A stretch of 64,000 nt of DNA from DATFQE01 sp963733845 (GTDB taxonomy: Bacteria > Actinomycetota > Thermoleophilia > Gaiellales > Gaiellaceae): NCBI GenBank assembly GCA_963733845.1, contig CAVTEM010000005.1, positions 186,001-250,000 on the forward strand. The letters run 5' to 3'. This document shows, in pieces, positions 52,063-61,825 of this stretch. A program made the translations under genes and the position numbers. The notes beneath the pieces were generated by a model. The model was not told the DNA's origin and made no database searches. It saw only the letters and a list, made by a program, of their open reading frames with translations. Numbering within the stretch: position 1 is the stretch's first letter; every line of letters begins with the position of its first letter.

Positions 52063-53453
52063 CTAGGGACACAGCCGCGCTGAGCCGCTCCGCCGAGGAT
52101 CGCCCGAACCGCCGCTCGGCGTGATCGCGCTGACGCCGCCGAAGTAGTGGTGCTGCGTCGGCCAGGTCCGAAGGTCGTATCCAGCCCCGGCGAGCGCCGT
52201 CTCGACTCCGGGCTCGAAGCCCGGCTCCAGGTGCACGGTCTCGCCGGCCGGGTGCAGCCTCGGGCGCGCGATCGCGTCGGCGACGTCGAGCCCCTCGTCG
52301 AGGACGCCGGCGAGCACCTGCACGAGTGCGCTGCGCAGACGCGTGCCGCCGGCCGCGCCGGCCGCGAGTACGGGCCGGCCCCGGCGAAGGGCGATGGTCG
52401 GCGACATCATGCTTGCCATCCGGCCGCCCGGCTCGAGCTCACCTCGGAGGAGATCGGTCTCGCCGAGCATGCTGTTCAGGTGCAGGTCGAGACCGGGGAG
52501 GAAGTCTCCCGAGCCGAGCCCCAGGCTGGTCGTGAGCACGCAGGTGTTTCCCTCGGGTCGACGATCGTCACGTTCGTCGTGTGTGCGGAGCCTGCAGGTG
52601 GACTCTCGCCCGACATGGCGGCGACGAGCGCGAGCGCACGGTCCGCCGCGTCCAGCTTCCGGAGCGGGACGAGCCGCTCGAGCACCTCGGACAGGGGGCC
52701 TAGAGCCGGCCGGCTCAACACGCGCGTTCCGGCGTAGTCCGTGTGGACGGGCTCCGACCAGCGCGCCTCGTAGGCGGCGAGGTCCTCTCCGGTGACCAGG
52801 CCGTCCCGCTCGCGGACGACACCGAGCAGGCTCTCCGCCACGGTGCCCGAGTACACCGTGGCTGCGCCTTCCTCGGCGACGAGCTCGAGTGCGTGCACGA
52901 GGCCGGGCTGGTCGAGCCGGTCGCCCGCCTCGAGAACGCGACCGCCGGGGGAGTAGATCGTCGCGCCCTCGTTCATCGTCATCACGGGAGCGAGCATGTG
53001 GAGGCAGGCTGCGTGGGCGGGCGGCATCGTCACACCGGTGCGGGCCAGCTCGAGCGCCGGCTCGCAGAGCCGTGACCACGGGAGCCGCCCGAAGCGCCGC
53101 CAGAGGGCGTCGAGGCCGGCCGGGACCCCCGGGACGCCGCACGAGGCAGGGCCGACCGCGTAGTGGACCAGCTCCGTGCCGAACGGCACCTGCAGCTCGA
53201 GCAACGCCGGCCGGCGAGCTGGAGCTCCGAGACCGGGCACCGCGACGAAGCAGTCCAGGTTGGAGACCGTTCGGCTGGCCGCGTCCAGGTAGATCGCGTG
53301 CCCGCCGCCCAGGAGCCCGGTCATGACCGTCTCGGCGACGCAGGAGGCGAGGGCGGCGGCGACCGCCGCGTCGGCGGCGCTGCCGCCGTCGGCCAGGATC
53401 TCGGCGCCGGCCTCCGTGGACGCCGGATGGCCGGCGGCGACACCTGCTCTCAT
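52063..53453 (-). CDS. Gamma-glutamyltransferase family protein, one frame break
   Basis: An Ntn-hydrolase of about 463 residues that cleaves or transfers gamma-glutamyl groups, for example from glutathione. The N-terminal part 'GVAAGHPASTEAGAEILADG' and 'ETVMTGLLGGGHAIYLD' is typical. The autocatalytic Thr is in 'GSAHTTNVTIVD', followed (after a frame change near 52548, one missing base) by 'GNTCVLTTSLGLGSGDFLPG', 'MMSPTIALRRGRPVLAAGAA' with 'GGTRLRSA', and 'TWPTQHHYFGGVSAITP'. No signal peptide is apparent, so it may be cytosolic. It is inserted antisense between ribF and rpsO. Confidence 0.85.
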
Positions 53454-53593
53454 GGGCGTTCGATGCTACTCGGGACAGTCACTGGCGAGGCGAGCGCCTT
53501 GGTACCCTGTCCAGCGGCCGCAGCCGCGGCCGAGCGCGTCCTTCCTTGCGCGCCGCGCGGCGACTGCGGGGTCTATCTACAGAGGAGGTCGTC

Positions 53594-53863
53594 TTGACCC
53601 TCACCAAGGAAGAGAAGCAGGACCTGATCGGCAAGCATGGGCGGAGCGAGTCCGACACGGGCTCGACCGAGGTCCAGGTGGCGATGCTCACGCGTCGCAT
53701 CAACCAGCTGACCGAGCATCTACGCGCCCATCCGAAGGATCACTACTCGCGGCGGGGATTGCTCAAGCTGGTCGGGCGGCGGCGCCGCTTCCTGAACTAC
53801 CTGCAGCGAAAGGATCTGGAGGGCTACCGGGCCCTGATCAAGGAGCTGGGCCTCCGGCGATAA
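53594..53863 (+). CDS. rpsO: 30S ribosomal protein S15
   Basis: An 89-residue protein that binds 16S rRNA early in assembly. 'IGKHGRSESDTGSTEVQVAM' and 'LTEHLRAHPKDHYSRRGLLK', then 'LVGRRRRFLNYLQRKDLEGY' are hallmarks. The TTG at 53594 follows AGAGGAGGTC, an excellent ribosome site, and is the conserved start (TLTKEEK). The 140-bp upstream gap should hold its promoter, but no clear consensus was seen. Confidence 0.96.
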   Translation: MTLTKEEKQDLIGKHGRSESDTGSTEVQVAMLTRRINQLTEHLRAHPKDHYSRRGLLKLVGRRRRFLNYLQRKDLEGYRALIKELGLRR

Positions 53864-53881
53864 GCGCCGAGGACAGCTCGG

Positions 53882-53943
53882 GGGTGGAAGTTTGAGCGAG
53901 TCCGACCGGCGCACCCCAGCCGGGCTGGCCCAAACCTCCACCC
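53882..53943 (+). promoter_or_regulatory. Long hairpin in the rpsO-pnp intercistronic leader
   Basis: Arms 53882-53894 (GGGTGGA-a-GTTTG) and 53931-53943 (CAAAC-c-TCCACCC) pair over 12 of 13 positions and enclose a second small hairpin (CCAGC/GCTGG). The structure ends 27 nt before the pnp ATG. In E. coli an RNase III-cleaved hairpin in this position mediates autocontrol of pnp. Confidence 0.6.
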
Positions 53944-53970
53944 TCGAACAGAGAGGAGTGGAGAACCCAC

Positions 53971-56458
53971 ATGAGCGTCACACTTGAACGCCCGACGACG
54001 GTCGAAGTGACCGTCGGGGGCAAGGAGATCACCTTCGAGAGCGGCAAGCTCGCGAAGCAGGCCGACGGGGCCGTGCTCGTCCGTTCGGGCGACACGATGG
54101 TGCTCGCGACGGCGGTCGGTCGCACGGAGCCACGCGAAGGCGCGGACTTCTTCCCGCTGACCGTGGACGTCGAGGAGCGCATGTACGCGGCCGGGAAGAT
54201 CCCCGGCGGCTTCTTCAAGCGCGAGGGGCGGCCGACCGAGCGCGCGATCCTGACGGCGCGGATGATCGACCGGCCGATTCGGCCGCTCTGGCCGAAGGGG
54301 TTCCGGAACGAGGTGCAGGTGATCGGGACCGTGCTCTCCGCGGACCTGGTCACCCCGCACGACATCCTGTGCATGAACGGCGCCTCCGCGGCGCTGCTGA
54401 TCTCACCGCTGCCCTTTATGGGCCCGGTCGGGGCCGTGCGGATCGGGATCATCGACGACGAGTTCGTCGTGAACCCGACGCTGCAGGAGATCCAGGAGAA
54501 CGACGCCCTCGACCTGATCGTCGTCGGGACGGCCGACAGCCTCACGATGGTCGAGGCCGGTGCGGCGGAGATCCCCGAGGACAAGCTGCTGGAGGCGCTC
54601 GACCTCGCTCAGCAGGAGATCGCGAAGCTGTGCGAGGCGCAGGAGGACCTGCGCCGCCAGGTCGGCAAGGCCAAGTGGCTCGACGACGAGGTCACCTCGG
54701 AGATCGAGTCCCAGCACGGCGACCGCATCCGCGAACGGATCCGCGCCGAGGGCCTTCGCGAGGCGGCTGCCGTCCTGGACGAGCTCCAGGAGGAGCTCTG
54801 CCCGGAGCTGTCGATGGACTCGACCGAAGAGGACATCATCCGGCACATGCAGGTTCGGGCCAGCCTCAACCTGATCATCGAGCGCTACCGCCTCGAGGCC
54901 GTCAAGGAGCCCGTCCGACAGCAGTTCGAGGACGGACCTCCGCGCGCTGACCGAGGCCGAGCAGGACTCGAAGGAGCTCAAGTCGGCCAAGCGGCACCTG
55001 CTGTTCGAGCGAATCATCGACAACGTCGAGCTGCCGTTCCCGGTCGGACCGGCCACGGTCGACGGGGACGCGCCGCAGGTCAAGGACTCACTGACGAAGC
55101 AGTTCGTCAAGAGGGCCGGGGAGTCGATCTACAAGGAGCTCGTCCGTCAGAAGATCGCGGTCGAGAAGCGTCGCCCCGACGGGCGGAGCGAGGACGAGAT
55201 CCGGCCGATCACCTGCGAGGTCGGCGCCTCGCCGCGCACGCACGGCTCGGCGATCTTCCAACGGGGGCAGACGCAGATCATGAGCCTGCTCACTCTTGGA
55301 ACGGCGAAGGAGGGGCAGCGGATCGACGACCTCTCGCTCGAGAAGGACCGTCGCTTCATGCACCACTACAACTTCCCGCCCTACTCGGTCGGGGAGACGG
55401 GCTTCATGCGCGGCCCGAAGCGGCGTGACATCGGACACGGCGCGCTCGCCCAGCGGGCGCTCGAGCCGATGATCCCGCCGGCCGACGAGTTCCCCTACAC
55501 GATCCGGATCGTGTCCGAGACGCTCGAGTCGAACGGCTCGTCGTCGATGGGCTCGGTCTGCGCGTCGACCCTGGCCCTGATGGACGCCGGGGTTCCGGTC
55601 AAGGCGCCGGTTTCAGGCATCGCGATGGGCCTCGTCAAGGAGGGCGACGACTACGTGATCCTGACGGACATCCAGGGTGCGGAGGATCACCTCGGTGACA
55701 TGGACTTCAAGGTCGCCGGGACGCGGGACGGCGTCACCGCGCTGCAGATGGACATCAAGATCACCGGCGTCACGCGCCAGATCATGAGCGACGCGCTCGC
55801 GCAGGCGAAGGGCGCCCGCGAGTTCATCCTCGACCGGATGCTCGAGGCGCTCCCCGAGGCCCGCACCGAGCTGGCCGAGCACGCTCCGCGCATCTCGTCG
55901 ATCAAGATCGACCCCGAGCAGATCGGGATGATCATCGGCAAGGGCGGCGAGACGATCCGCGCGCTCGAGGCCGACCACGAGGTGCAGATCGACATCGAGG
56001 AGGACGGCACGATCCTCATCTACGCGACCGAGGGCACCAAGGCCAACGCAGCGATCGAGGAGATCGCTGCGATGACCAAGGAGCCCGAGCCCGGCGACAC
56101 GTACACCGGCAAGGTCGTCAAGACGACCGACTTCGGCGCGTTCGTCGAGCTCAAGAAGGGCACCGACGGGCTGCTCCACGTCTCGAACGTCGGCCCGGGC
56201 CGCGTCGCTCACATCGAGGACGTGATCACCCGCGGCGACGTGCTCGACGTCGTCGTCCAGGAGGTGGACAAGCAGCGGGGCCGCATCGGCCTCAAGCTCG
56301 TCGCCAAGCACGAGAACGGTGCGCTCGTCCAGCCCGAGGAGCTGATCGAGCGGGCCAAGAGCGCGCCTCCGCGCGAGCCGCGCGAGGAGCGCCCGCGCCG
56401 CGACGGCGAGCGCCGTGGCGGCCGGGATCGCGGCCGCGGCGGCCGCGACCGCAACTAG
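53971..56458 (+). CDS. pnp: Polyribonucleotide nucleotidyltransferase (PNPase), one frame break
   Basis: A phosphorolytic 3'-5' exoribonuclease of about 828 residues and subunit of the degradation machinery. Two RNase PH domains start 'SVTLERPTTVEVTVGGKEIT' and 'RRPDGRSEDEIRPITCEVGA'. Catalytic strings are 'MHHYNFPPYSVGETGFM' and 'SETLESNGSSSMGSVCASTL'. KH is 'IDPEQIGMIIGKGGETIRAL' and S1 'GDTYTGKVVKTTDFGAFVEL'. A basic, Arg/Gly-rich tail ends it. Near 54937 ('QQFED' to 'LRALTEAEQDSKELKSAKRH') one base too many breaks the frame, or a 4-bp GGAC duplication. ATG at 53971 has GAGAGGAG upstream. Confidence 0.95.
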
Positions 56459-56464
56459 AGCCGG

Positions 56465-57022
56465 TTACGAGGGGGCGGCGCGAGCCGCCCCCTCCGCTTC
56501 ACCGGGGCTCGCCTGAGCCAGGAACGCCTCGACCTCGGACGGCGTCCTGAGCCGTACGACGGGATAGCCGGACAGACGCTGCGGCCAGTCCCTCCGGCGT
56601 CGGAAGTGGGAGCGGAGCGCCCAGCCGAACAGCGACTCGCGTCCCCAGAACACCCCGAGCAACGACTCGCGGTTGCCGTTCCAGAGCTGCTCGCGGCCGC
56701 CGATGCGTCGCCCGGTGCGGCGGACGAGCCGCGGCAGCCAGATGCGCAGCGGCAGGTCGAGCCAGACCACGACCTCGGCCGATCGAAGCACGAGGTCGCC
56801 GAGCTTGCGCTGATACGTGCCGTCGATCACCCAGCCGTCGGACGCGATGATCGGCTCCACCTTCGCGCGCAGGACGTCGTCCGGCGTCTCGACCCAGCCG
56901 GGCCCGTGAACGAGGGCGTCCAGCTCGACGAACGGAACGTCGAGCCGACGAGCGAGCTCGCGCCCGAGTGTCGTCTTGCCGTTCCCGCTGGCGCTCGCGA
57001 TGACGGCGACCTTGCGCTTCAT
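56465..57022 (-). CDS. P-loop kinase, adenylate-kinase-like (FlaR type)
   Basis: A 185-residue nucleotide-binding protein. Walker A is 'VAVIASASGNGKTTLGRELA', then 'DVPFVELDALVHGPGWVETP' and 'GWVIDGTYQRKLGDLVLRSA', 'VVVWLDLPLRIWLPRLVRRT' and 'RESLFGWALRSHFRRRR'. These match small AAA proteins annotated as adenylate kinase-like or DNA topology modulation protein FlaR. No substrate is known. It converges with pnp, and its last codons contain the pnp terminator hairpin. Confidence 0.82.
   Translation of the reverse strand: MKRKVAVIASASGNGKTTLGRELARRLDVPFVELDALVHGPGWVETPDDVLRAKVEPIIASDGWVIDGTYQRKLGDLVLRSAEVVVWLDLPLRIWLPRLVRRTGRRIGGREQLWNGNRESLLGVFWGRESLFGWALRSHFRRRRDWPQRLSGYPVVRLRTPSEVEAFLAQASPGEAEGAARAAPS
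56469..56494. terminator. Perfect 11-bp hairpin after pnp
   Basis: GAGGGGGCGGC-GCGA-GCCGCCCCCTC with a GNRA-type loop starts 11 nt after the pnp stop and lies within the 3' end of the convergent kinase gene. Likely the pnp terminator, though without a T-run. Confidence 0.65.
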
Positions 57023-57212
57023 GGCCCGATCTTCCCGCGCCGTGGCGCTCAGCGCCTGCGGCCGCGGCTGAGGACGAGCTTCACCCCGCCCGGTTCGGGA
57101 GCTTCGTCCGCGCGCGCGGGCGTTGCGCGAGCACGAGTCCGTTAAGGGCGCAATCCTAGTGGCTGACCCCCTTTTCGCCGGTCTCGCCGCGACGCCCGAG
57201 TACGATCCGGGC

Positions 57213-58505
57213 GTGCAGAACTACGTCCTGTCGGAGCTCGACTCGGGTCAGCGCGTGATCACCGAGCACGTCGAGAGCGTGCGCTCCGTTGCGCTGGGCT
57301 TCTGGATCGGAGCGGGGGCGCGCGACGAGCCCGACGCCAAGGCCGGCATCACGCACTTCATCGAGCACCTGCTCTTCAAGGGCTCGCAGACCTACAACGC
57401 GCGCGAGGTCGCGGAGATCTTCGACGGCCTCGGCGGGGAGCTCAACGCCGCAACCTCGCGCGAGCACACGGTCGTCTACGCACGCGTGCCCGATCGGCAC
57501 CTCGAGACCGCGCTCGACGTGATGACCGACATGGTCTATGCACCGCTCTTCGCCGAGCTCGACGCAGAGCGCGAGGTGGTGCTCGAGGAGATCGCGATGT
57601 ACGAGGACACACCGCAGGAGCTCGTGCACGACCTGCTCTCGGAGGCGGTCTTCGGCGGCCACGCGCTCGGCCGCCCCGTGATCGGCCGGGCGGACGTGAT
57701 CTCGTCGATCAGTCGCCGCTCGATCGCCGCGTACCACCGCACGATGTTCGGGCCGGGGAACATCGTCCTGGGCGCCGCGGGCAACCTCGACCACGAACGC
57801 CTGCTCGCGCTCCTCTCCGAGGCCGAGGCGAAGCTGGCCGACCCGCCGGCCCGCAGCCGCCGGGTGCGGTCGCCGCTGGTGAAGCAGCCACCTCCCGGCA
57901 TGCGCTTCGCGCGGAAGGACACCGAGCAGTACCACGTGTGCGTGGCAGCGCCCGGGATCGCCCGCTCCGACCGGCGCAGGTTCGCCGCCTCGCTCCTGGA
58001 CGCGATCCTGGGCGGCTCCGCGTCGTCGCGGCTGTTCCAGGAGATTCGCGAGAACAGGGGAATGGCGTACTCGGTGTACAGCTTTGCCTCCCAGTACACG
58101 GACACGGGCCTCGTCGGCTTCTACGTCGGCACCCGCGAGGAGAACCTCGTCGAGTGCCTCGAGATCGCAAACGCCGAGATCGCGGACATCGCGGGCGGAA
58201 AGCTGCGCGCGAACGAGCTCGAGCGCGCAAAGGAGAACCTCAAGGGCCGGATCGTGCTCTCGATGGAGGCGACGGCGAACCGGATGAGCCGCCTCGGGAA
58301 GTCGCTCATCACCGACACCGAGCTGCTCTCCCTCGACCGGATCATGGCCGAGATCGACGCCGTCCAGCCCGAGAACGTCAGCGAGCTCGCCGAGCTGCTG
58401 CTCGCCCCGCAGAAGCTCTCCGCCGCGGGGATCGGGCCCGACGAGGCGCCGTTCCTGAGCGCCCTCGAGGCCGTCAACCCCGAGCTGGTCCCAGCGGCGG
58501 CGTGA
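57213..58505 (+). CDS. M16 family zinc peptidase (processing-peptidase-like)
   Basis: A 430-residue metalloprotease. The inverted zinc motif is 'GITHFIEHLLFKGSQTYNAR' (H-x-x-E-H) with the distant Glu in 'AEREVVLEEIAMYEDTP'. The second half has 'RENRGMAYSVYSFASQYTDT', the R/Y motif for substrate binding. The GTG at 57213 (VQNYVLSELDSGQRVITEHV) is the conserved start; a TACGAT -10-like box 7 nt upstream suggests a leaderless message. Starts at 57123 and 57159 are possible. It lies between pnp and dapB as in many actinobacteria. Its stop overlaps dapB (GTGA). Confidence 0.9.
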   Translation: MQNYVLSELDSGQRVITEHVESVRSVALGFWIGAGARDEPDAKAGITHFIEHLLFKGSQTYNAREVAEIFDGLGGELNAATSREHTVVYARVPDRHLETALDVMTDMVYAPLFAELDAEREVVLEEIAMYEDTPQELVHDLLSEAVFGGHALGRPVIGRADVISSISRRSIAAYHRTMFGPGNIVLGAAGNLDHERLLALLSEAEAKLADPPARSRRVRSPLVKQPPPGMRFARKDTEQYHVCVAAPGIARSDRRRFAASLLDAILGGSASSRLFQEIRENRGMAYSVYSFASQYTDTGLVGFYVGTREENLVECLEIANAEIADIAGGKLRANELERAKENLKGRIVLSMEATANRMSRLGKSLITDTELLSLDRIMAEIDAVQPENVSELAELLLAPQKLSAAGIGPDEAPFLSALEAVNPELVPAAA

Positions 58506-59152
58506 AGGTCGCGCTCCTGGGGCATCGCGGCAAGGTGGGCCGTGTGCTGCTTCCCGCGCTCGAGGCGGCCGGGCACGAGGTCGTGCCGATCGGCCGAGAG
58601 GACCGGATCGAGGTGCAGGGTCTCGACGTGGCGATCAACTTCACGCGCCCGGACGCGGTCTTCACGACCGTCAGGCTGTGCCTCGAGCAGGACGTGCCCT
58701 CGATCGTGGGCACCACCGGGCTCGGACGCGAGGAGCTCGACCACCTCGACGACGCTGCCCGCTCACGCTCCTTGGCGCTCTTCTTCGCACCCAACTTCGC
58801 CATCGGGGCCGTGCTGATGATGCGCTTCGCGGCCCAGGCGGCCCGCTGGCTGCCGCGGGCCGAGATCGTCGAGCTGCACCACGAGAGCAAGGCCGACGCG
58901 CCGTCCGGGACGGCGAGGGCGACCGCCGAGCTGCTTCCCGGGAAGCCGATCGTCCACTCGGTCCGCCTGCCCGGCCTGGTGGCCCATCAGGAGGTGCTCT
59001 TCGGCGGGGAGGGCCAACTCCTGACAATTCGTCACGACGCGATCTCGCGCGAGGCGTACGTGCCGGGCGTCCTGCTCGCGCTCGACCGGCTGCCGACGCT
59101 GCCGCCCGGGCTGACCGTGGGGCTCGAGACCCTGCTGGACGGCGAGGTCTAG
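58502..59152 (+). CDS. dapB: 4-hydroxy-tetrahydrodipicolinate reductase
   Basis: A 216-residue enzyme of lysine and meso-diaminopimelate synthesis. NAD(P)-binding is 'VKVALLGHRGKVGRVLLPAL' (G-x-x-G-x-x-G), then 'VPSIVGTTGL', 'FAPNFAIGAVLMMRFA' and the signature 'EIVELHHESKADAPSGTARA'. It is about 30-50 residues shorter than usual, mostly in the N-terminal half. It uses the product of DapA encoded 10 nt downstream. Confidence 0.93.
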   Translation: MKVALLGHRGKVGRVLLPALEAAGHEVVPIGREDRIEVQGLDVAINFTRPDAVFTTVRLCLEQDVPSIVGTTGLGREELDHLDDAARSRSLALFFAPNFAIGAVLMMRFAAQAARWLPRAEIVELHHESKADAPSGTARATAELLPGKPIVHSVRLPGLVAHQEVLFGGEGQLLTIRHDAISREAYVPGVLLALDRLPTLPPGLTVGLETLLDGEV

Positions 59153-59162
59153 ACTAGGCGCG

Positions 59163-60047
59163 GTGCTCGGGGAGGTCCTGACCGCGATCGTCACGCCGTT
59201 CGACGACGAGGGGCAGATCGACCTCGCGAGGTTCCGCGAGCTGGCCTCACACCTGGTCGAGAACGGCTCCGACGGGATCGTCGTGACCGGGACGACCGGG
59301 GAGTCTCCCACGCTGACGGACGAGGAGCGCTTCGAGCTCTACGCCGCCGCCGTCGACGAACTCGGCGGCCGCGCCACGATCGTCGCCGGGACCGGCACCT
59401 ACGACACGCGCCACTCGATCCACCTGACCCGGCGGGCGCACGAGCTTGGCGTCGACGCCGTACTCGTGGTGACGCCGTACTACAACCTGCCGACACCGCG
59501 CGGGATCGTCGAGCACTTCAAGGCGATTGCGGCCGCGACCGACAAGCCCGTCGTCGTCTACAACATCCCGGCCCGCGTCGTCCGGAACATCGAGCCCGAG
59601 ACGATCGTCGAGCTGGCCGCGATCCCGAATGTCAAGGCGGTCAAGCAGGCCAATGCCGACCTCGACCAGGCCCGCAGGATCCTCGCGGAGACCGACCTCG
59701 ACCTCTACGCGGGCGACGACGACCTCGTCTTCCCCTTCGTCGAGCTCGGTGGCCGGGGAGGCGTCTGCGTCCACACGCACGTGGTCGGGCCGCAGGTGAA
59801 GGAGCAGATCACGCGCTTCCGGGCGGGCGACGTGGAGGGCGCAAGGCAGCTGGACGCCGAGATCGAGATCGGCATCGAGATCCTGCGCGTCGTCACGAAC
59901 CCGATCGCGATCAAGGCGGCTCTGAACCTGCTCGGCCACCGCGTCGGCGGGGTGCGTTTGCCGCTCGTCGAGGCGGACGAGGCCCAGAAGGCCCAGATCC
60001 GCGACTGCCTCCAGCGGCTCGGGCTGCTGACGCCGGCCGCGGTCTAG
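59163..60047 (+). CDS. dapA: 4-hydroxy-tetrahydrodipicolinate synthase
   Basis: A 294-residue TIM-barrel aldolase that condenses pyruvate and aspartate semialdehyde. Motifs are 'IVVTGTTGESPTLTDEERFE' (T-T-G-E), 'VLVVTPYYNLPTPRGIVEHF' with the catalytic Tyr, and the Schiff-base Lys in 'NVKAVKQANADLDQ'. The GTG at 59163 is just before 'LGEVLTAIVTPFDDEGQID'. Complete. Confidence 0.96.
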   Translation: MLGEVLTAIVTPFDDEGQIDLARFRELASHLVENGSDGIVVTGTTGESPTLTDEERFELYAAAVDELGGRATIVAGTGTYDTRHSIHLTRRAHELGVDAVLVVTPYYNLPTPRGIVEHFKAIAAATDKPVVVYNIPARVVRNIEPETIVELAAIPNVKAVKQANADLDQARRILAETDLDLYAGDDDLVFPFVELGGRGGVCVHTHVVGPQVKEQITRFRAGDVEGARQLDAEIEIGIEILRVVTNPIAIKAALNLLGHRVGGVRLPLVEADEAQKAQIRDCLQRLGLLTPAAV

Positions 60048-60169
60048 CTCGCTCGCGCGGGCGCGAAGCATGCGGGCCGGCGGCTTGGGCGCGAGCGCGA
60101 GCCCCAGTGCGTTCTCTCCATCGGCGTCGGCGAGCGTTTCCTCGAGGTCGGCCCGACTACACTGCACCA

Positions 60170-61825
60170 ATGCCGGACCCCTCTCTTCGCATCATCCCGC
60201 TCGGCGGGCTCGGCGAGGTCGGCAAGAACATGACCGTGTTCGAGACCGACGGCGAGATCATCGTGGTCGACGCGGGCCTCGCCTTCCCGCGTGACGAGCA
60301 CCTCGGGGTCGACCTGATCCTGCCCGACATGTCCTACCTGCGCGACAACGCGGAACGCGTGCGCGCGGTCATCCTGACGCACGGGCACGAGGACCACGTC
60401 GGCGCGCTGCCCTACTTGATGCGCGAGGTCCGGATCCCCGAGGTCTGGGCCACACGGCTCACACTCGGGATGATCCAGTCGAAGCTCGACGAGCACGGGC
60501 TGCTCGGCACGGCCGAGCTGAAGGAGGCCGAGCCGGGCGAGCGCCCGCGCATCGGTCCCTTCGACGTCGAGTTCGTCCGGATGGCGCACTCGATCCCGGA
60601 CACGGTCGCCGTGATGCTCGAGTGCGCGGCCGGACGGGTGCTCGTGAGCGCCGACTGGAAGCTCGACCACACGCCGGTGGACGGCCTCAAGACCGACGTG
60701 GGGGCGCTCGCCGAGCTCGGAAACCGCGGCATCGACCTGATGCTGAGCGACTCCACCAACGCGGAGCGGCCCGGGGTCACGGGCTCCGAGCGGCTCGTCG
60801 GCGAGGCGTTCCGCCAGATCATCCCTTTGCGCCAGGGTCGAGTCCTGGTCGCGTGTTTCGCCTCCAACGTCCACCGCATGCAGCAGGCGATCGACGTCGC
60901 AGTGCAGGACGGACGCAAGGTCTGCGCGGTCGGCCGGTCGATGCGGAAGAACCTGAACATCGCGCGGAACATCGGCTACATCGACGTACCCGAGGAGACG
61001 CTGATCCGGCCGTCGCGCCTGGACGAGTTCGCCCCGCACGAGGTGCTGATCCTCTGCACAGGCAGCCAGGGCGAGCCGATGTCCGCACTCACCCGGATCG
61101 CGTACAACGATCATCCGGCCGTTCGCGTCGAGCGCGGGGACACCGTGATCATCTCCGCGAAGCCCGTGCCCGGAAACGAGTTGAAAGTGCACGACGCGAT
61201 CAACAACCTCGCCAAGGCGGGCGCCGAGGTGCTCCACCAGGAGATCGCGCCCGTGCACGTCTCGGGCCATGCGTGCTCCGAGGAGATCCGCACGCTGTTG
61301 TCGCTCGTGCGCCCGAAGGCGCTGATGCCGATCCACGGCGAGTTCCGGATGCTCGCCGCGCACGCGCAGCTCGGACGCGACGCCGGGATTCCCGCCGGCT
61401 CGATCGTGATGGCCGAGAACGGCTCGGTCGTCGAGCTGAGCCGCGAAGGCGCGCGAGTCGTCGACCGGATCGAGGCAGGCGTGACGTTCGTGGACGGCCT
61501 CGGAGTGGGCGATGTCCGGGATGTCGCCCTGCGCGACCGCCGTCACCTGTCCGAGGACGGCGTGCTGATCATCGTGGCGACGCTCGCGACCTCGAACGGC
61601 TCGTCGTCCGGACCGCCGGAGCTGATCGCCCGCGGCCTCGCGGAGCCAGGCCCGCTGCTCGAGGAGATGCGCACCGAGGCCGAGCAGGTGCTGACCGACC
61701 TCGCCCGCCAGGGCGTGACCGAGATCAAGCTCCTGCAGGAGCACCTCCATGACTCGATCGGGCAGGTGATCTACGACAGAACCGGAAGGCGGCCGATGAT
61801 CCTTCCTGTGATCGTGGAGGTATGA
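60170..61825 (+). CDS. rnj: Ribonuclease J
   Basis: A 551-residue beta-CASP exo/endoribonuclease of mRNA decay and rRNA processing. The start 'LRIIPLGGLGEVGKNMTVFE', zinc motif 'VILTHGHEDHVGALPYLMRE', 'MAHSIPDTVAVML', 'DLMLSDSTNAERPG', and the beta-CASP part 'ILCTGSQGEPMSALTRIAYN' are plain. A C-terminal domain (about 455-551) follows. The ATG at 60170 has TACACT 7 nt upstream and no ribosome site, again suggesting a leaderless mRNA. Confidence 0.95.
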   Translation: MPDPSLRIIPLGGLGEVGKNMTVFETDGEIIVVDAGLAFPRDEHLGVDLILPDMSYLRDNAERVRAVILTHGHEDHVGALPYLMREVRIPEVWATRLTLGMIQSKLDEHGLLGTAELKEAEPGERPRIGPFDVEFVRMAHSIPDTVAVMLECAAGRVLVSADWKLDHTPVDGLKTDVGALAELGNRGIDLMLSDSTNAERPGVTGSERLVGEAFRQIIPLRQGRVLVACFASNVHRMQQAIDVAVQDGRKVCAVGRSMRKNLNIARNIGYIDVPEETLIRPSRLDEFAPHEVLILCTGSQGEPMSALTRIAYNDHPAVRVERGDTVIISAKPVPGNELKVHDAINNLAKAGAEVLHQEIAPVHVSGHACSEEIRTLLSLVRPKALMPIHGEFRMLAAHAQLGRDAGIPAGSIVMAENGSVVELSREGARVVDRIEAGVTFVDGLGVGDVRDVALRDRRHLSEDGVLIIVATLATSNGSSSGPPELIARGLAEPGPLLEEMRTEAEQVLTDLARQGVTEIKLLQEHLHDSIGQVIYDRTGRRPMILPVIVEV

